A DNA stretch of 64,000 bases, from assembly GCF_020164785.1 (NCBI RefSeq), contig NZ_JAIUGX010000001.1, forward strand, positions 310,001 to 374,000, written 5' to 3'. Of the stretch, positions 42,411 through 52,898 are shown piece by piece. The stretch is from Mesorhizobium sp. ES1-1 (GTDB taxonomy: Bacteria > Pseudomonadota > Alphaproteobacteria > Rhizobiales > Rhizobiaceae). Under the pieces are notes generated by a model. It worked only from the letters and a program-made list of their open reading frames with translations, did not search any database and was not told where the DNA came from. Every line of letters begins with the position of its first letter. Within the stretch, counting starts at the first letter, position 1. The position numbers and the translations under genes are program-made.

Positions 42411-42899
42411 CTAGTTCAACAACAAAAGCGAGGCATTGAGCAGCGTGGCGAAGGCAACCCAGGCCGCATAGGGCACGAACAGCCAGCCGGAAAGCCGGTC
42501 GCGGTTCCACACATGGACGATGAACATAACGATGCTGGCGAGAAGCAGCACGACGACAACCAGCGCGGGTCCGATCATTCTCGCGCCGAAGAAGGTCGGC
42601 GACCAGAGGAAATTCAAGACAAGCTGGACGCCCCAGATCTTCATCGATGTGCCTGTCGGTTCCCGCAGCCACGTCCGCCAGCCGGCCACTGCGACCAGCA
42701 CATAAAGCAATGTCCAGGCGGGCCCGAAAACCCAGTTTGGCGGATTGAAGGACGGCTTGGCCAGCGATGCATACCAAGCGCCTGGCAGCGTCGCGTAACC
42801 GATCAGCAGGCCTCCGCCCAGGACGAGGAGGAAAAACAGCAGAAGCGACGGATACCTATGCAAAATGTTCCCCGTGATTGGCGACCGGGCGCCGCCCAT
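42411..42899 (-). CDS. tspO: TspO/MBR family tryptophan-rich sensory protein
   Basis: A protein of 162 residues with five transmembrane helices and the characteristic motifs KPSFNPPNWVFGPAWTLLYV and LNFLWSPTFFGAR. TspO proteins bind porphyrins and sterol-like ligands in the outer or inner membrane; in rhizobia and Rhodobacter they affect stress and tetrapyrrole responses. It lies 39 bases after the rsmB-like gene on the same strand. Confidence 0.93.
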   Translation of the reverse strand: MGGARSPITGNILHRYPSLLLFFLLVLGGGLLIGYATLPGAWYASLAKPSFNPPNWVFGPAWTLLYVLVAVAGWRTWLREPTGTSMKIWGVQLVLNFLWSPTFFGARMIGPALVVVVLLLASIVMFIVHVWNRDRLSGWLFVPYAAWVAFATLLNASLLLLN

Positions 42900-42938
42900 T
42901 CGAAACTGGGGCGCTCGAGCCGCAGGTCAACGGCGGCG

Positions 42939-44228
42939 TCACGCTTCACGCCGCATGGCGCAGATATAAAAACCGTCGGTGCCGCTCAACGCCGGCGACA
43001 GCGAGACATCCCCCGCCGCGCCGATGCGCACCGCGGCCTCCTGGCCTGGAAAACGGCTGTCCCACAGCTGGCGGTGATCGAGGGGCGTATAAACTCCATG
43101 ACGGTCCCGAAACGCCGCGATCTGTTGGCCATTCTCCTCAGGGAATACCGAGCAGGTGATGTAGACCAGCAGGCCGCCGGGTTTGACGTAGGTCCTGGCC
43201 GCATCGAGGATCGCCGACTGCTCGGCCTTGCGGGTGTCGACCTGGCGTTGCGTCAGCCGCCATTTTGCATCGGGCCGGCGCCGCCAGGTGCCGCTGCCGG
43301 TGCAAGGTGCATCGACAAGCACGATGTCCATATGGTTGGCCAGGGGGGAAAGTTCGGCCGGGCGGGCGACGATCTGGACATTGCGGTTCTCGGAGCGGCG
43401 GAGACGGTCGAAGATCGGCGCCAGCCGCGCCTTTTCAGCATCGTGAGCAAAGACCTGGCCGGTATTTCCCATCGCGGCCGACAACGCCAGCGTCTTGCCG
43501 CCGGCACCAGCACAGAAGTCCAGCACCTGCATGCCGGCTTCGGCCCCGGCCAGCGCCGCCGCGATCTGCGAGCCCTCGTCCTGGACCTCGAACCAGCCCT
43601 TCTGGAACGCCGGCTCGGCCTGCACGTTCGGATGCCTGCCATCGCCGTCGATCGGCGGGATGCGGATGCCGGTGGGCGCAATGGCAGCGGCTTTCGCGCC
43701 GGTCCCAGACAGTTCCGCCAGCACCTTGTCGCGATTGGCCTGCAGCGTGTTGACCCTGAGGTCGAGCGGCGGGCGTGTCGCCAGCGCGGCGCCTTCGGCG
43801 ACCCAGGCTACGCCGAAGGCTTGTTCGAGAAGCGGCGCGCACCAGTCGGGCACATCTGCCCGGACCGCGTCCGGCGCGTCGGCAAGCCGGCGCCCGGCGA
43901 TCGCCTGGAGTTCGCTCTCGGTCAATAGCGGCGGCGCGAACTTATCGCCGTCGAGCGCGGCATTGAGGGATTGGGCCGTCTGGCCCCATTCGAGCAGCAG
44001 CGCGCCGAAGCCGATGGCGCGCGGCGTGTCCTCGCCGAGCAGCCAGCCGGCGGACCGCTTGTGGCGCAACGCGTCATAGACGATGTTGCCGATCGCCGCG
44101 CGGTCGCCGCCGCCGGCGAAGCGATGCGCCAGGCCCCAGTCCTTCAGTGCATCGGCGACCGGCCGGTGGCGCCGGCCGATGTCCTCCAGCACCTCGATGG
44201 CCGCAGCCAGTCTTCCGCCCAGTCTCAT
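42939..44228 (-). CDS. RsmB/NOP2-family RNA (cytosine-5)-methyltransferase
   Basis: A protein of 429 residues. The N-terminal NusB-like part is followed by a SAM-binding Rossmann fold (VLDFCAGAGGKTLALSA) and the two catalytic cysteines in VDAPCTGSGTWRRRPD and YITCSVFPEEN. It methylates cytosine in rRNA (16S C967 for RsmB). Whether this copy is RsmB itself or one of the paralogues common in alphaproteobacteria cannot be settled from sequence alone. ATG 44228 is supported by standard N-terminal length. Confidence 0.9.
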   Translation of the reverse strand: MRLGGRLAAAIEVLEDIGRRHRPVADALKDWGLAHRFAGGGDRAAIGNIVYDALRHKRSAGWLLGEDTPRAIGFGALLLEWGQTAQSLNAALDGDKFAPPLLTESELQAIAGRRLADAPDAVRADVPDWCAPLLEQAFGVAWVAEGAALATRPPLDLRVNTLQANRDKVLAELSGTGAKAAAIAPTGIRIPPIDGDGRHPNVQAEPAFQKGWFEVQDEGSQIAAALAGAEAGMQVLDFCAGAGGKTLALSAAMGNTGQVFAHDAEKARLAPIFDRLRRSENRNVQIVARPAELSPLANHMDIVLVDAPCTGSGTWRRRPDAKWRLTQRQVDTRKAEQSAILDAARTYVKPGGLLVYITCSVFPEENGQQIAAFRDRHGVYTPLDHRQLWDSRFPGQEAAVRIGAAGDVSLSPALSGTDGFYICAMRREA

Positions 44229-44281
44229 GGTCTTGATCCGTAACGTAGAAAACTATTCCGGCCCTGCTCTAGAGCGCGCAA

Positions 44282-44303
44282 CCGGCGCGCACAAGCGCGC
44301 CGG
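44282..44303. repeat. Strong GC hairpin between rsmB-like gene and aqpZ
   Basis: CCGGCGCGC, loop ACAA, GCGCGCCGG: a perfect 9-bp stem in the 187-base divergent gap. There is no T-run in either direction, so it is not a terminator. It may fold in the 5' leader of aqpZ or be an intergenic palindrome. Confidence 0.5.
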
Positions 44304-44415
44304 CCGGGACAAGCGCTCCGCTTTGCAACTTTTGCGGTTGCGAATACTGTTTCGGCGATGATTCGCGGCACGAAAACAAGAGCCCGGATCGATACGAGGA
44401 GAGGGCAAAAAGGTA

Positions 44416-45093
44416 ATGAAGACTTATCTGGCGGAAGTTCTAGGCACATTCCTGTTGGTGTTCATCGGGACGGCGTCGGTGGTGACCGGCGGCTTCGGCG
44501 GCGCGCTGCCGCTCGGCCAGGAAGGCATTGGCCTGGCGTTCGGCATCGGCCTGATCGCGGCTGCTTATGCGATTGGCCCCATCTCGGGCGCGCATCTCAA
44601 CCCAGCCGTCACGCTGGGCGTCTTCCTCGCGGGCAGGCTGAAGGCCAAGGATGTCGTCCCCTACTGGATCGCGCAGATCATCGGCGCCATCCTCGCCTCG
44701 CTGGCGCTGTGGATCATCGTCTCCGGCAAGGCCAGCGACCCCATCACCAACTTCGGCGCCAATGGCTGGGACGTGACGAAATGGGGCCTGGGCTCGGCGT
44801 TCCTGTGGGAGCTGATCGGCACCTTCACCTTCGTCACGGTGATCCTCGGCGTCACCGCTGAGAAGCACTCGACGGCGTTCGCCGGCCTGGTGATCGGCCT
44901 CACACTGGCAGGATTGCATTTCGCCATGATCCCGGTGACCGGAACCTCGCTCAATCCGGCGCGCTCGATTGGCCCTGCGCTGTTTTCCGGAAGTGCTGCG
45001 ATCAGCCAACTCTGGCTCTTCATCGTCGCGCCACTGATCGGCGGCGCCATTGCCGGCGTGGTGGCCAAGGCGCGGGTGTTCGAGAAGGATTGA
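44416..45093 (+). CDS. aqpZ: Aquaporin Z
   Basis: A protein of 225 residues of the MIP family with six transmembrane helices and both NPA boxes (HLNPAVTLG and SLNPARSIGPAL). The selectivity-filter histidine-type region is consistent with a water channel rather than a glycerol facilitator. AGGT lies upstream of ATG. A strong terminator follows 20 bases after the stop. Confidence 0.95.
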   Translation: MKTYLAEVLGTFLLVFIGTASVVTGGFGGALPLGQEGIGLAFGIGLIAAAYAIGPISGAHLNPAVTLGVFLAGRLKAKDVVPYWIAQIIGAILASLALWIIVSGKASDPITNFGANGWDVTKWGLGSAFLWELIGTFTFVTVILGVTAEKHSTAFAGLVIGLTLAGLHFAMIPVTGTSLNPARSIGPALFSGSAAISQLWLFIVAPLIGGAIAGVVAKARVFEKD

Positions 45094-45113
45094 GGTTTCG
45101 AAGACCGGCTAGG

Positions 45114-45143
45114 AAAGGCGCGGGCTGTGGTCCGCGCCTTTTT
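45114..45143 (+). terminator. Rho-independent terminator of aqpZ
   Basis: A perfect 10-bp stem, AAAGGCGCGG (45114-45123) and CCGCGCCTTT (45132-45141), 8-base loop, followed by further T residues. It lies between the convergent aqpZ and acyl-CoA ligase genes and could serve both. Confidence 0.85.
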
Positions 45144-45170
45144 CGTTGGCCATTGCGGTAGGAGAAAGGC

Positions 45171-46943
45171 TCAAGCCGTGCTCTGCGCCACCAGTCCAAG
45201 TTCCTCAACCATCGCCTCGCGCATCAGGAACTTCTGCGGCTTGCCGGTAACCGTCATTGGCAGTTCGGTGCGGAAGCGGATGTGGCGAGGTATCTTGTAG
45301 TGGGCGATCTGGCCGGCGCAGAAGGCCTTGATCTCCTGCTCGGTTGCGATCTGGCCAGGCTTGAGCACGATCCAGGCGCATAGTTCCTCGCCATATTTGG
45401 CATCGGGAATGCCGAACACCTGCACCTCCCTGACCTTGGGATGGCGGTAGAGGAACTCCTCGACCTCGCGCGGATAGACGTTCTCGCCGCCACGGATGAC
45501 CATGTCCTTGACGCGGCCGACGATGTTGCAATAACCCTCGGCGTCGATGATTGCGAGGTCGCCGGTGTGCATCCAGTCGTCCGTGTCGATCGCCTCGCGG
45601 GTTTTTTCCAAATCGTCCCAGTAGCCCTTCATCACGGAATAGCCGCGCGTGCAGAGCTCGCCCGGAACGCCGACCGCGACCGTGGCGCCATCGACATCGA
45701 CCGCTTTGACCTCGACATGGGGGTGGACGCGCCCGACGGTCGAGACGCGCTTTTCCAACGGATCATCGACGCCACTTTGAAAGGAGACCGGACTGGTCTC
45801 GGTCATGCCATAGGCGATGGTCACGTCCGACATGTGCATCAGCGATACCACCTTCTTCATCACCTCGATCGGGCATGGCGAGCCGGCCATGATGCCGGTG
45901 CGCAGGCTTGACAGATCGAAGGACTGGAAGTCCGGGTGGTCGAGCATGCCGACGAACATGGTCGGCACCCCATAGAGGCAAGTGCAACGCTCCTGAGCGA
46001 CAGCGTTAAGCGTGGCGCCGGGGTCGAATCCCTCTCCCGGGAAAACCATTGTGGCTCCTTTCGAGACGCAGCCCATCGTGCCCATCGACATGCCGAAGCA
46101 GTGATAGAGCGGCACCGGAATGCAGAGCCGGTCGTCGACGCCCAGCTTGATCGCCGAGGTGACGAAATTGCCATTGTTGACGATGTTGGAATGGGTCAGC
46201 GTCGCCCCCTTGGGCGCGCCGGTGGTGCCGGAGGTGAACTGGATGTTGATCGCATCGCCCGGCTTCAGCGCTTCGGAGATACGGTCCAGGCTGTCATGTT
46301 CGTCGCGGCCGGCCATGGCCAGAACGTCGCCAAAATTGAACATGCCGGGCGAGCTCTCCTCGCCCATGCGGATGACGATCCTGAGCGCGGGCAATCGCTT
46401 GGCCTTCAGCTTGCCCGGCATCGCCGTGGCGATCTCCGGCGCCAGCGTCGCGATCATGCCGAGATAGTCGGAAGTCTTGAAGCTGGCTGCGGTGACCAAG
46501 GCCTTGCAGCCGACCTTGTTCATGGCATAGTCGAGCTCGGTCAGCCGATAGGCCGGGTTGATGTTGACCAGGATCAGGCCGATGCGGGCGGTGGCGAACT
46601 GCGTCACCAGCCATTCCCAGCGGTTGGGCGACCAGATGCCGACGCGGTCGCCCTTCTCCAGGCCGAGTGCCAGGAAGCCGGCGGCCAGCGCATCCACAGT
46701 GTCCGACAGTTCGCTCCAGGTGAAGCGCTTGCCTTGGCCGATGAAAACGGCAGCGTCCTGCGTGGCGTATTTGCTGGCGGTTTCGGAGAACAGCTCGGGG
46801 ATCGTCTTGTCGAGCAGCGGTACGGCGCGCTCCCCGGAGACATGCGCCTTGCCGTCGACCGGGGCGACGAAAACGCCGCCGGCGCGCACGCCACGTCCGC
46901 GCAGATTGCTGGCGTTCTTCAACTCGTCGAGATTGACCGGCAT
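45171..46943 (-). CDS. AMP-binding fatty acyl-CoA synthetase
   Basis: A protein of 590 residues of the ANL superfamily: P-loop [19 protein letters not shown]5 motif [11 protein letters not shown]7 motif [11 protein letters not shown]8 [16 protein letters not shown], and a catalytic lysine in VTGKPQKF near the C-terminus. It activates a carboxylic acid, probably a medium- or long-chain fatty acid, to its CoA thioester. It stands alone 104 bases downstream of hisG and is not tied to a pathway here. Confidence 0.87.
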   Translation of the reverse strand: MPVNLDELKNASNLRGRGVRAGGVFVAPVDGKAHVSGERAVPLLDKTIPELFSETASKYATQDAAVFIGQGKRFTWSELSDTVDALAAGFLALGLEKGDRVGIWSPNRWEWLVTQFATARIGLILVNINPAYRLTELDYAMNKVGCKALVTAASFKTSDYLGMIATLAPEIATAMPGKLKAKRLPALRIVIRMGEESSPGMFNFGDVLAMAGRDEHDSLDRISEALKPGDAINIQFTSGTTGAPKGATLTHSNIVNNGNFVTSAIKLGVDDRLCIPVPLYHCFGMSMGTMGCVSKGATMVFPGEGFDPGATLNAVAQERCTCLYGVPTMFVGMLDHPDFQSFDLSSLRTGIMAGSPCPIEVMKKVVSLMHMSDVTIAYGMTETSPVSFQSGVDDPLEKRVSTVGRVHPHVEVKAVDVDGATVAVGVPGELCTRGYSVMKGYWDDLEKTREAIDTDDWMHTGDLAIIDAEGYCNIVGRVKDMVIRGGENVYPREVEEFLYRHPKVREVQVFGIPDAKYGEELCAWIVLKPGQIATEQEIKAFCAGQIAHYKIPRHIRFRTELPMTVTGKPQKFLMREAMVEELGLVAQSTA

Positions 46944-47047
46944 CGTTCTGTGCTCCCGGGACGGATATGGACTCTATCAGCCCGGCGCAGCAGTGGAAAT
47001 CCTGACGGCGACGGCCGGAGGCGAGGGTGACAGGTCCTGAAGGCTGC

Positions 47048-47746
47048 CTATCCGGCCACTGCGGCCATCTTGCTGGCAATGTCGCGCAACAGAGCCTCAT
47101 CAGCGGCAGCACGCGCCTTCTTCGATGCCACCAGGCAAGCCTGCGATTTCAGCACGACGCCGTCGCCCAGCACTTTGAGATGATTGGCGCGCAATGTCGC
47201 GCCCGAACTGGTGATGTCGACGATGACATCGGCCAGCCCCGCCGCCGGCGCGCCTTCGGTGGCGCCCAGGCTCTCGACGATGCGATAGACCTGGATGCCA
47301 TGCTTCTGCGAGAAGAACTGCTGCGTCAGCCGCCAGTATTTTGTGGCGATGCGCAGCCGTCTGCCATGGCGCTGGCGGAAATCGGCCGCGACGTCGTCGA
47401 GATCGGCCATGGTGTCGACATCGAGCCAGATGTCGGGCACCGCCACCACGACGTCAGCATGGCCGAAACCGAGGCGGGCAAGGATTTCAGCGCGGCTCTC
47501 CCAATCGGCGCGGCTTTCGCGCAACAGGTCCTCGCCGGTGATGCCAAGGTCGACAGTGCCCTGGCCGATCTCGCCGGCAATCTCGGACGCCGACAGGAAC
47601 GCCACCTCGACAGTCTCCAGGCCCTCGACACGGGCCTGGTATCTTCGCTCGTTACCGGGCAGGCTGACGGCGAGGCCGGCCTTGGCCAGCACCTCCAGCG
47701 CCTGCTCCTTCAGACGGCCTTTCGATGGAATGGCGAGGGTAATCAT
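47048..47746 (-). CDS. hisG: ATP phosphoribosyltransferase, short form
   Basis: A protein of 232 residues, the catalytic-only short His[20 protein letters not shown] at the start, LGITGEDLL, and the PRPP loop in [19 protein letters not shown]. It catalyses the first step of histidine synthesis and needs HisZ for regulation and activity. Its start overlaps the hisZ stop (ATGA), so the two subunits are translationally coupled. Confidence 0.96.
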   Translation of the reverse strand: MITLAIPSKGRLKEQALEVLAKAGLAVSLPGNERRYQARVEGLETVEVAFLSASEIAGEIGQGTVDLGITGEDLLRESRADWESRAEILARLGFGHADVVVAVPDIWLDVDTMADLDDVAADFRQRHGRRLRIATKYWRLTQQFFSQKHGIQVYRIVESLGATEGAPAAGLADVIVDITSSGATLRANHLKVLGDGVVLKSQACLVASKKARAAADEALLRDIASKMAAVAG

Positions 47747-48864
47747 GACGCGGTCTCCCGCAACGTCTCGATGCGGTCGAGCCAGACGGAAAAACCGACG
47801 CCGGGTATCGGCGCCTTGGCGCCGAGCAGGGTCAATAGCCGATCATAGCGGCCGCCGCCCGCCAAGGGCCGGTCGCCACCCTGCACCGCGATCTCGAAGA
47901 CGAGACCCGTGTAATAATCGAGCGGTCGGCCGAAGGCGGCATCGTAGCGGATTTTCTCCGCCGGCAAGCCATGCCTCTCGATCGCTTCAGCGCGGGCGGC
48001 GAACCTCTCCAGCGCAGCATCAAGCGAAAGACCGGCACCGTCGGCGAATATTTCCAGCGCCTGGGGCGCGCCGCCAAGCGGCACGTCGATCGCTAGAAAG
48101 CCCTTCAATGCCGCGAAGGCCTCGTTCGACAGCCGCACGCTGCGCAGTTCGGCCTTCTCGATCAGCCGCCGCGCAATGTCGGACGGCGCACGCCCAGTCG
48201 ACCCCGAAAGACCGGCCTCCTCCATGCCGCCGGCTATGTGCGCGGTCAGGCGTTCCAGATCGCCATCGAGGACAAGGGCTGCGACCGGACCGGAGAGTTG
48301 GCCGTTGCGCGGCGGGTTGGCGAGATCGGCGAGTGCCGCCTCCAGCATCGGCGCGGAACCGAAGGCCCGCGCAAGACGCATGCGCCATCCGCGCGGCAGA
48401 CCGAGTGCCGCCAGCACCGCCTCGAAAATGGTCTGGTCGCCGAGTGTAACCGCCAGGTCCTGCCCGGGCAGCACCAACGAGAGCAATGCGTGCGCGTCTG
48501 CCACCGAGCGGGCATCGGCCTGCGCGGTGTCGCGGTCGCCGAGATCCTCGATGCCGGCCTGGAAGAACTCGTTGCCGCCGTCGCGGCGCTGGCGGAAGAC
48601 CTCGCCCAAATAGGAATAGCGGCGCGGCGTGCCGGCCTGCGAGCTGATGTGGTCGAGACAGACGGGGATGGTGAATTCCGGACGCAGGCACAGCGTCTGC
48701 CCCGTCTCGCTTTCGGTGAGGAAGATGCGGCGACGCAAATCCTCGCCGGCCATGTCGAGGAACGGGTCGGCCGGCTGCAGGATGGCAACCTCGACTGCAT
48801 GCGTGTCGCGGGCGGCGAAGAGCTTGGTGATGTCGGCTGCGATGGCGGGAAATCGGATGGTCAT
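47743..48864 (-). CDS. hisZ: ATP phosphoribosyltransferase regulatory subunit
   Basis: A HisRS-like protein of 373 residues: class II synthetase motif 2 region [14 protein letters not shown], then [15 protein letters not shown] and GGGRYDRLL. It lacks the anticodon-binding domain, as HisZ does. ATG 48864 (MTIRFPAIA) is chosen; the frame upstream runs through the intergenic repeat. It forms the histidine feedback complex with short HisG. hisS lies upstream on the same strand, 178 bases away across a repeat pair. Confidence 0.93.
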   Translation of the reverse strand: MTIRFPAIAADITKLFAARDTHAVEVAILQPADPFLDMAGEDLRRRIFLTESETGQTLCLRPEFTIPVCLDHISSQAGTPRRYSYLGEVFRQRRDGGNEFFQAGIEDLGDRDTAQADARSVADAHALLSLVLPGQDLAVTLGDQTIFEAVLAALGLPRGWRMRLARAFGSAPMLEAALADLANPPRNGQLSGPVAALVLDGDLERLTAHIAGGMEEAGLSGSTGRAPSDIARRLIEKAELRSVRLSNEAFAALKGFLAIDVPLGGAPQALEIFADGAGLSLDAALERFAARAEAIERHGLPAEKIRYDAAFGRPLDYYTGLVFEIAVQGGDRPLAGGGRYDRLLTLLGAKAPIPGVGFSVWLDRIETLRETAS

Positions 48865-48883
48865 GGATAGGTTGGGCGCGAGG

Positions 48884-48930
48884 CACCCCCCTCTGTCCTG
48901 CCGGACATCACCCCCGCAAGGGGGGAGATT
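48884..48930 (+). repeat. 47-bp palindromic intergenic repeat, copy 1
   Basis: Begins CACCCCCCTCTGTCCTGCCG and contains the hairpin CCCCC-GCAA-GGGGG. It is an inverted copy of the element at 48995-49041 (43 of 47 positions identical). It is located between hisS and hisZ. Confidence 0.85.
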
Positions 48931-48994
48931 GGATGCCGGGAATGCTTTCGCCAACCTGCCACGTCGCAGAAAGAGCACCACGCCTGAAGCTGCT

Positions 48995-49041
48995 GATCTC
49001 CCCCCTTGCGGGGGAGATGGCCGGCAGGCCAGAGGGGGGTG
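48995..49041 (-). repeat. 47-bp palindromic intergenic repeat, copy 2
   Basis: Reverse-oriented partner of 48884-48930. It abuts the hisS stop codon: the repeat ends at 49041 and the TGA occupies 49043-49045. The paired copies could form a long stem in the hisS-hisZ transcript. Confidence 0.85.
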
Positions 49042-49042
49042 T

Positions 49043-50548
49043 TCAAGCGCTATCCTTCGCGCGATCGGACGCCTGCGCCGCCAATATCTTACTCACCGTC
49101 GCCACCAGTTCACTCTCCGCCACCGTCACCTGTGCCGGCCGCGCGGCGCGCCATTCGGCATTGTCTGATATTTCGGCCGACATGCGCGCGCCTTCGATCA
49201 GGTCCTTGATCTGCAACTCGCCCCTGGCGCGTTCGTCGCCGCCCTGGATGATAGCGATCGGGCAGCCGCGGCGGTCAGCATATTTCAACTGCGCCTTCAT
49301 GCCGGCGCCGCCGAGATACATTTCGGAGCGAATGCCGGCGGCGCGCAGCTCCGCCACCATCTTCTGATAGCGGCCCAGGCTGTCGGTGTCCTTGTCCATC
49401 ACCAGCAAAACAACGGGCGCGATCACATCGGCGCTGCCGAGCTTCCCAAGGTTCTTCAGCGCGGTCATCAGCCTCGATACGCCAATAGAAAACCCTGTCG
49501 CGGGCACGGGTTCGCCGCGAAAGCGCGAGACGAGACCGTCATAACGGCCGCCGCCACCGACCGAGCCGAAACGCACGATCTGGCCGTCCTCATTGGGGAT
49601 TTCGGCCAGCAACTCGGCCTCGAAGACGGGGCCTGTGTAGTATTCGAGGCCGCGCACCACCGATCGGTCCATCGCGATGCGGTCGTCGCCATAGCCAGCC
49701 GCCCTCACCAGGGCTTCGATCGTCGCCAGTTCGCCGACGCCCTCCTGATAGGTCACGTTCGAACTGACCATGGCATCCTGACCAGCCTGTATCGTTCTTG
49801 CCGTCGCGAGCAGAACCGCCTCGGCTTGCCCGTTGTTCAATCCGGCGCCCTTGGCGAAGTCCCCCTCGCCTTCCTTGCCGCCATCCCATCGGCCCGGCCC
49901 CAGCAAGAGCTTGACGCCTTCCGGCCCGAGCTTGTCCAGCTTGTCGATCGCCCGCAGTACTGTGAGCCTGCGCCCGGCATTCTCGTCCCCGCCGAGGCCG
50001 ATGGCTTCCAGCACACCGTCCAGCACCTTGCGGTTGTTGACGCGGATGACGTAGTCGCCTCGCTTGATGCCAAGCGCCTCCATCACATCAGCCATCATCA
50101 TTGCCATCTCCGCATCGGCCGCGACGCCCGGCGTACCGATCGTATCGGCATCGAACTGCATGAACTGGCGGAAGCGGCCCGGGCCCGGCTTTTCGTTGCG
50201 GAACACCCAGCCGGAGCGATAACTGCGATAAGGCTTCGGCAGCCGCTCGTAATTCTCGGCGACGAAACGCGCCGTCGGCGCGGTCAGATCATAGCGCAGC
50301 GAAAGCCACTGGTCGTCGTCATCCTGGAAGGAGAACACGCCTTCGTTGGGTCGGTCCTGGTCGGGGAGGAACTTGCCCAGCGCGTCGGTGTATTCGATCA
50401 GCGGCTGGTCGGCGGGTTCGAAACCATAGAGCTCATAGACCGAGCGGATCGTCGCCATCATCTTCTCGACGGCGCGGATGTCCTCGGCGCTTCGGTCGGC
50501 AAAACCGCGCGGCAGCCGCGCTTTCGTCTTTTCCGATTTTTCGGCCAT
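49043..50548 (-). CDS. hisS: Histidyl-tRNA synthetase
   Basis: A class II aminoacyl-tRNA synthetase of 501 residues: motif 2 [22 protein letters not shown], the histidine-specific [12 protein letters not shown] (HisA) and [12 protein letters not shown] (HisB), then a C-terminal anticodon-binding domain from about 390. It charges tRNA-His. It is upstream of hisZ-hisG on the same strand, the usual rhizobial order hisS-hisZ-hisG. Confidence 0.96.
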   Translation of the reverse strand: MAEKSEKTKARLPRGFADRSAEDIRAVEKMMATIRSVYELYGFEPADQPLIEYTDALGKFLPDQDRPNEGVFSFQDDDDQWLSLRYDLTAPTARFVAENYERLPKPYRSYRSGWVFRNEKPGPGRFRQFMQFDADTIGTPGVAADAEMAMMMADVMEALGIKRGDYVIRVNNRKVLDGVLEAIGLGGDENAGRRLTVLRAIDKLDKLGPEGVKLLLGPGRWDGGKEGEGDFAKGAGLNNGQAEAVLLATARTIQAGQDAMVSSNVTYQEGVGELATIEALVRAAGYGDDRIAMDRSVVRGLEYYTGPVFEAELLAEIPNEDGQIVRFGSVGGGGRYDGLVSRFRGEPVPATGFSIGVSRLMTALKNLGKLGSADVIAPVVLLVMDKDTDSLGRYQKMVAELRAAGIRSEMYLGGAGMKAQLKYADRRGCPIAIIQGGDERARGELQIKDLIEGARMSAEISDNAEWRAARPAQVTVAESELVATVSKILAAQASDRAKDSA

Positions 50549-50759
50549 GGGCTCGGTCTTTTTGCTGGATAAACAGGACTGGTCTCGGGTGCGCGTGTCC
50601 TAACCGATGCGGCTTGGTGCGGCAAGGCCGGCAAGGCCCGCGGTGCGTGAAGGCTCCGGAAACAAAACACACCCAGCATGAAACAATCCGGCCTTATACG
50701 CGGCATTATGCCGACACAATCCAGATCGATAAGCGCGGGCAACTGAAGGGGTTCGGGAT

Positions 50760-51029
50760 ATGACCAACGCTGTACGATTCCGTGTCATCGACGGCGGCGC
50801 CGGCGATGGCTCCGCGCATCTGCTGCCGGCCAACCACCATGCCCGCAAAATGGCTGGCCAGGCGACGGCCGGTCAGGTCGCGGGTCCGTTCGACATGCCA
50901 GCCGATGACGGCAAGGGAGCTTCGCTGCGCGATGCGTTGATGACCGGCCTGCTTGTTATCTACCCCGCCATGGCCACGGTGGCCGCGATCGTCGCAGGGC
51001 TATTCCTGGCCAGCGCCAACGGGACCTGA
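50760..51029 (+). CDS. Small protein with C-terminal membrane anchor
   Basis: A protein of 89 residues: a polar N-terminus followed by one hydrophobic helix at about 58-85 (ALMTGLLVIYPAMATVAAIVAG). GAAGGG lies upstream of ATG 50760. It has no known domain. It is convergent with tag, whose stop is one base away. Codon use fits the genome, so it is probably real; function unknown. Confidence 0.6.
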   Translation: MTNAVRFRVIDGGAGDGSAHLLPANHHARKMAGQATAGQVAGPFDMPADDGKGASLRDALMTGLLVIYPAMATVAAIVAGLFLASANGT

Positions 51030-51030
51030 G

Positions 51031-51684
51031 CTATTTCGGCCGCTTGAATGCCTTGCGGTCCTTCTCGACCTGCTTGCGGCAGACACAGCCCTCGAGATGG
51101 TCGTTGACCAGACCCATAGCCTGCATGAAGGCATAGACAGTGGTCGGGCCGACGAAGCTCCAGCCCCGCTTCTTCAGATCCTTTGAGATGCGCACCGAGA
51201 CCGCCGTGGTCGGATTGGCGCGCAGATGAGCGAGATCGACGATCCTCGGCCGCTCGTCCCTGGACGGTTCGAACTTCCAGAACCAGGCGGCCAGTGAACC
51301 GAATTCGTCGGCCATTTCGCGGGCGCGCTTTGCATTGTTGATGGTCGAGACGATCTTGCCGCGATGGCGGATGATTCCGGCATTGCCGAGCAGGCGTTCG
51401 ACATCCTTGTCGGTGAAGGCGGAAACCTTGTCGAAGTCGAAGCCGGCGAAGGCCTCACGAAAGTTCTCGCGCTTGCGCAGGATTGTCAGCCAGGACAGGC
51501 CTGACTGAAAGCCCTCGAGGCAGATCTTTTCGAACAGCCTGCGGTCGTCGGCGACAGGCCTGCCCCATTCATGGTCATGATAATGCAGATAGTCGGGCAG
51601 GTTGCCGTGCCAAAAGCAGCGCACGACGCCATCAGGACCGGCAAGCAGGCCGGTGTTTTCTTTACTCATCCCTAAAATTTCCAT
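51031..51684 (-). CDS. tag: DNA-3-methyladenine glycosylase I
   Basis: A protein of 217 residues of the TagI family: RCFWHGNLPDYLHYHDHEWGRP, LEGFQSGLSWLTILRKRENFR, the zinc-binding Cys and His residues at both ends (HLEGCVCR near the C-terminus), and VGPTTVYAFMQAMGLVNDH. It removes 3-methyladenine from alkylated DNA. The start may be 51684 or 51669 (MSKENTG); neither has a clear Shine-Dalgarno. Confidence 0.93.
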   Translation of the reverse strand: MEILGMSKENTGLLAGPDGVVRCFWHGNLPDYLHYHDHEWGRPVADDRRLFEKICLEGFQSGLSWLTILRKRENFREAFAGFDFDKVSAFTDKDVERLLGNAGIIRHRGKIVSTINNAKRAREMADEFGSLAAWFWKFEPSRDERPRIVDLAHLRANPTTAVSVRISKDLKKRGWSFVGPTTVYAFMQAMGLVNDHLEGCVCRKQVEKDRKAFKRPK

Positions 51685-51883
51685 CCGTTAAACACACTCA
51701 GGCACGGCCTTTACCCCTGCTTTACCAGATTCCTGAACCCGGCGGTAACCACACCAAAAGCTTTCCTGACAGCATAGCATTTTACGCATTTCGATTCATG
51801 TTTCGGTTGCCGCTTCGCGCCAATGATCGCGAAAACCGGGAGCGGTTCCACCCGGTTGTTGCAGACGATCAAGGTGCGTTCCG

Positions 51884-52615
51884 ATGAAGTCAGTTCTCTA
51901 TTCCTTGCTCGGCGCCGTGGCGATGCTCGCCGCCGGCGTCACGTCCTCTGAAGCCGGCGACCGCTATGGCGACAGGCCACCGGTGATGGTAAGCCCCGAT
52001 CTTTCCGCGCCCTGGGTGCTGCAGCTTGGCCGCGCCCCCGGCCTCGTGAGGCAAAACCGCCAAGTAGTCCGGCAGCGCCTGCCCTATGCGCAGCCCGATG
52101 GCGTGCAGACCGCGGCCGTGCAGGCGCCGTCCAGGCGTATGGTCATGCGCGCCAAGATCAATCCCGTCTACCTGCCGCAGGAAGTCGCCTATGACGGCCC
52201 GCAGAAGCCGGGCACGATCGTTATCGATACGACGCAGAATTTCCTCTTCCTGGTCGAGAAGAACGGTAAGGCGCGGCGCTATGGCGTCGGCACCGGCAAA
52301 CCGGGCTTTGAATGGTCGGGCACGCACAAGATCACGAACAAGCGGGTCTGGCCGGACTGGCGCCCGCCAGCCGCGATGATCAAGCGGGAAGCCGCCAAGG
52401 GTCGCTATTTGCCCACCTACCTGGCCGGCGGCATGGAAAACCCCCTCGGCGCCCGCGCGCTCTATCTCGGCACGACCGAATACCGCATCCATGGCACCAA
52501 CCAGCCCTGGACGATCGGTGGCGCGGTGTCCTCAGGCTGTATCCGCATGCGCAACGAGGACGTGGTCGACCTCTATGAGCGGGTCGATGTCGGGACCACC
52601 GTGGAGGTGATATAG
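51884..52615 (+). CDS. L,D-transpeptidase (YkuD domain), secreted
   Basis: A protein of 243 residues. Signal peptide MKSVLYSLLGAVAMLAAGV cleaved near SSEAG; YkuD domain at about 110-243 with YRIHGTNQPWTIGGAVSSGC, the conserved His and the nucleophile Cys219 (SSGCIRM). It cross-links peptidoglycan 3-3 or attaches proteins to it in the periplasm; rhizobia carry many such paralogues. A terminator lies 94 bases downstream. Confidence 0.92.
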   Translation: MKSVLYSLLGAVAMLAAGVTSSEAGDRYGDRPPVMVSPDLSAPWVLQLGRAPGLVRQNRQVVRQRLPYAQPDGVQTAAVQAPSRRMVMRAKINPVYLPQEVAYDGPQKPGTIVIDTTQNFLFLVEKNGKARRYGVGTGKPGFEWSGTHKITNKRVWPDWRPPAAMIKREAAKGRYLPTYLAGGMENPLGARALYLGTTEYRIHGTNQPWTIGGAVSSGCIRMRNEDVVDLYERVDVGTTVEVI

Positions 52616-52708
52616 AATCTGCGAACCAGCCGGCGAGGAAGCGCAAGACTTCTCAGAATCGGAAGGGACAACGGGCGGCGGGCCGTATGGGGATGCGGTC
52701 GGTCCAGG

Positions 52709-52745
52709 AGGGCAGCGTGGGAAACCGCGCTGCCCTTTCTGTTTT
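52709..52745 (+). terminator. Rho-independent terminator after the L,D-transpeptidase
   Basis: AGGGCAGCG (52709-52717) and CGCTGCCCT (52728-52736) pair perfectly around a 10-base loop, followed by TTCTGTTTT. Confidence 0.75.
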
Positions 52746-52898
52746 GACAGGTACCGACGGGTTTGACCGAACTGCGGCCGCGGGGCGCCAGACTGCCCGG
52801 TCGGCACGTCGCGCAAGAGGCATGATGGTTCGCTTTCGCGCTGCCCTTCCCGGCATTATTTTGCTATGTCCGCCGCATAACCATAAAAGAGTTTGTCC

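Noticed and set aside
42321..43928. 535-codon plus-strand open frame opposite tspO and the rsmB-like gene
   Set aside because: Antisense to two well-supported genes, low-complexity Arg/Gln/His-rich product, no start signal.
44229..44303. GC hairpin considered as a terminator for the divergent genes
   Set aside because: It lies upstream of both genes and has no T-run, so it was listed only as a repeat.
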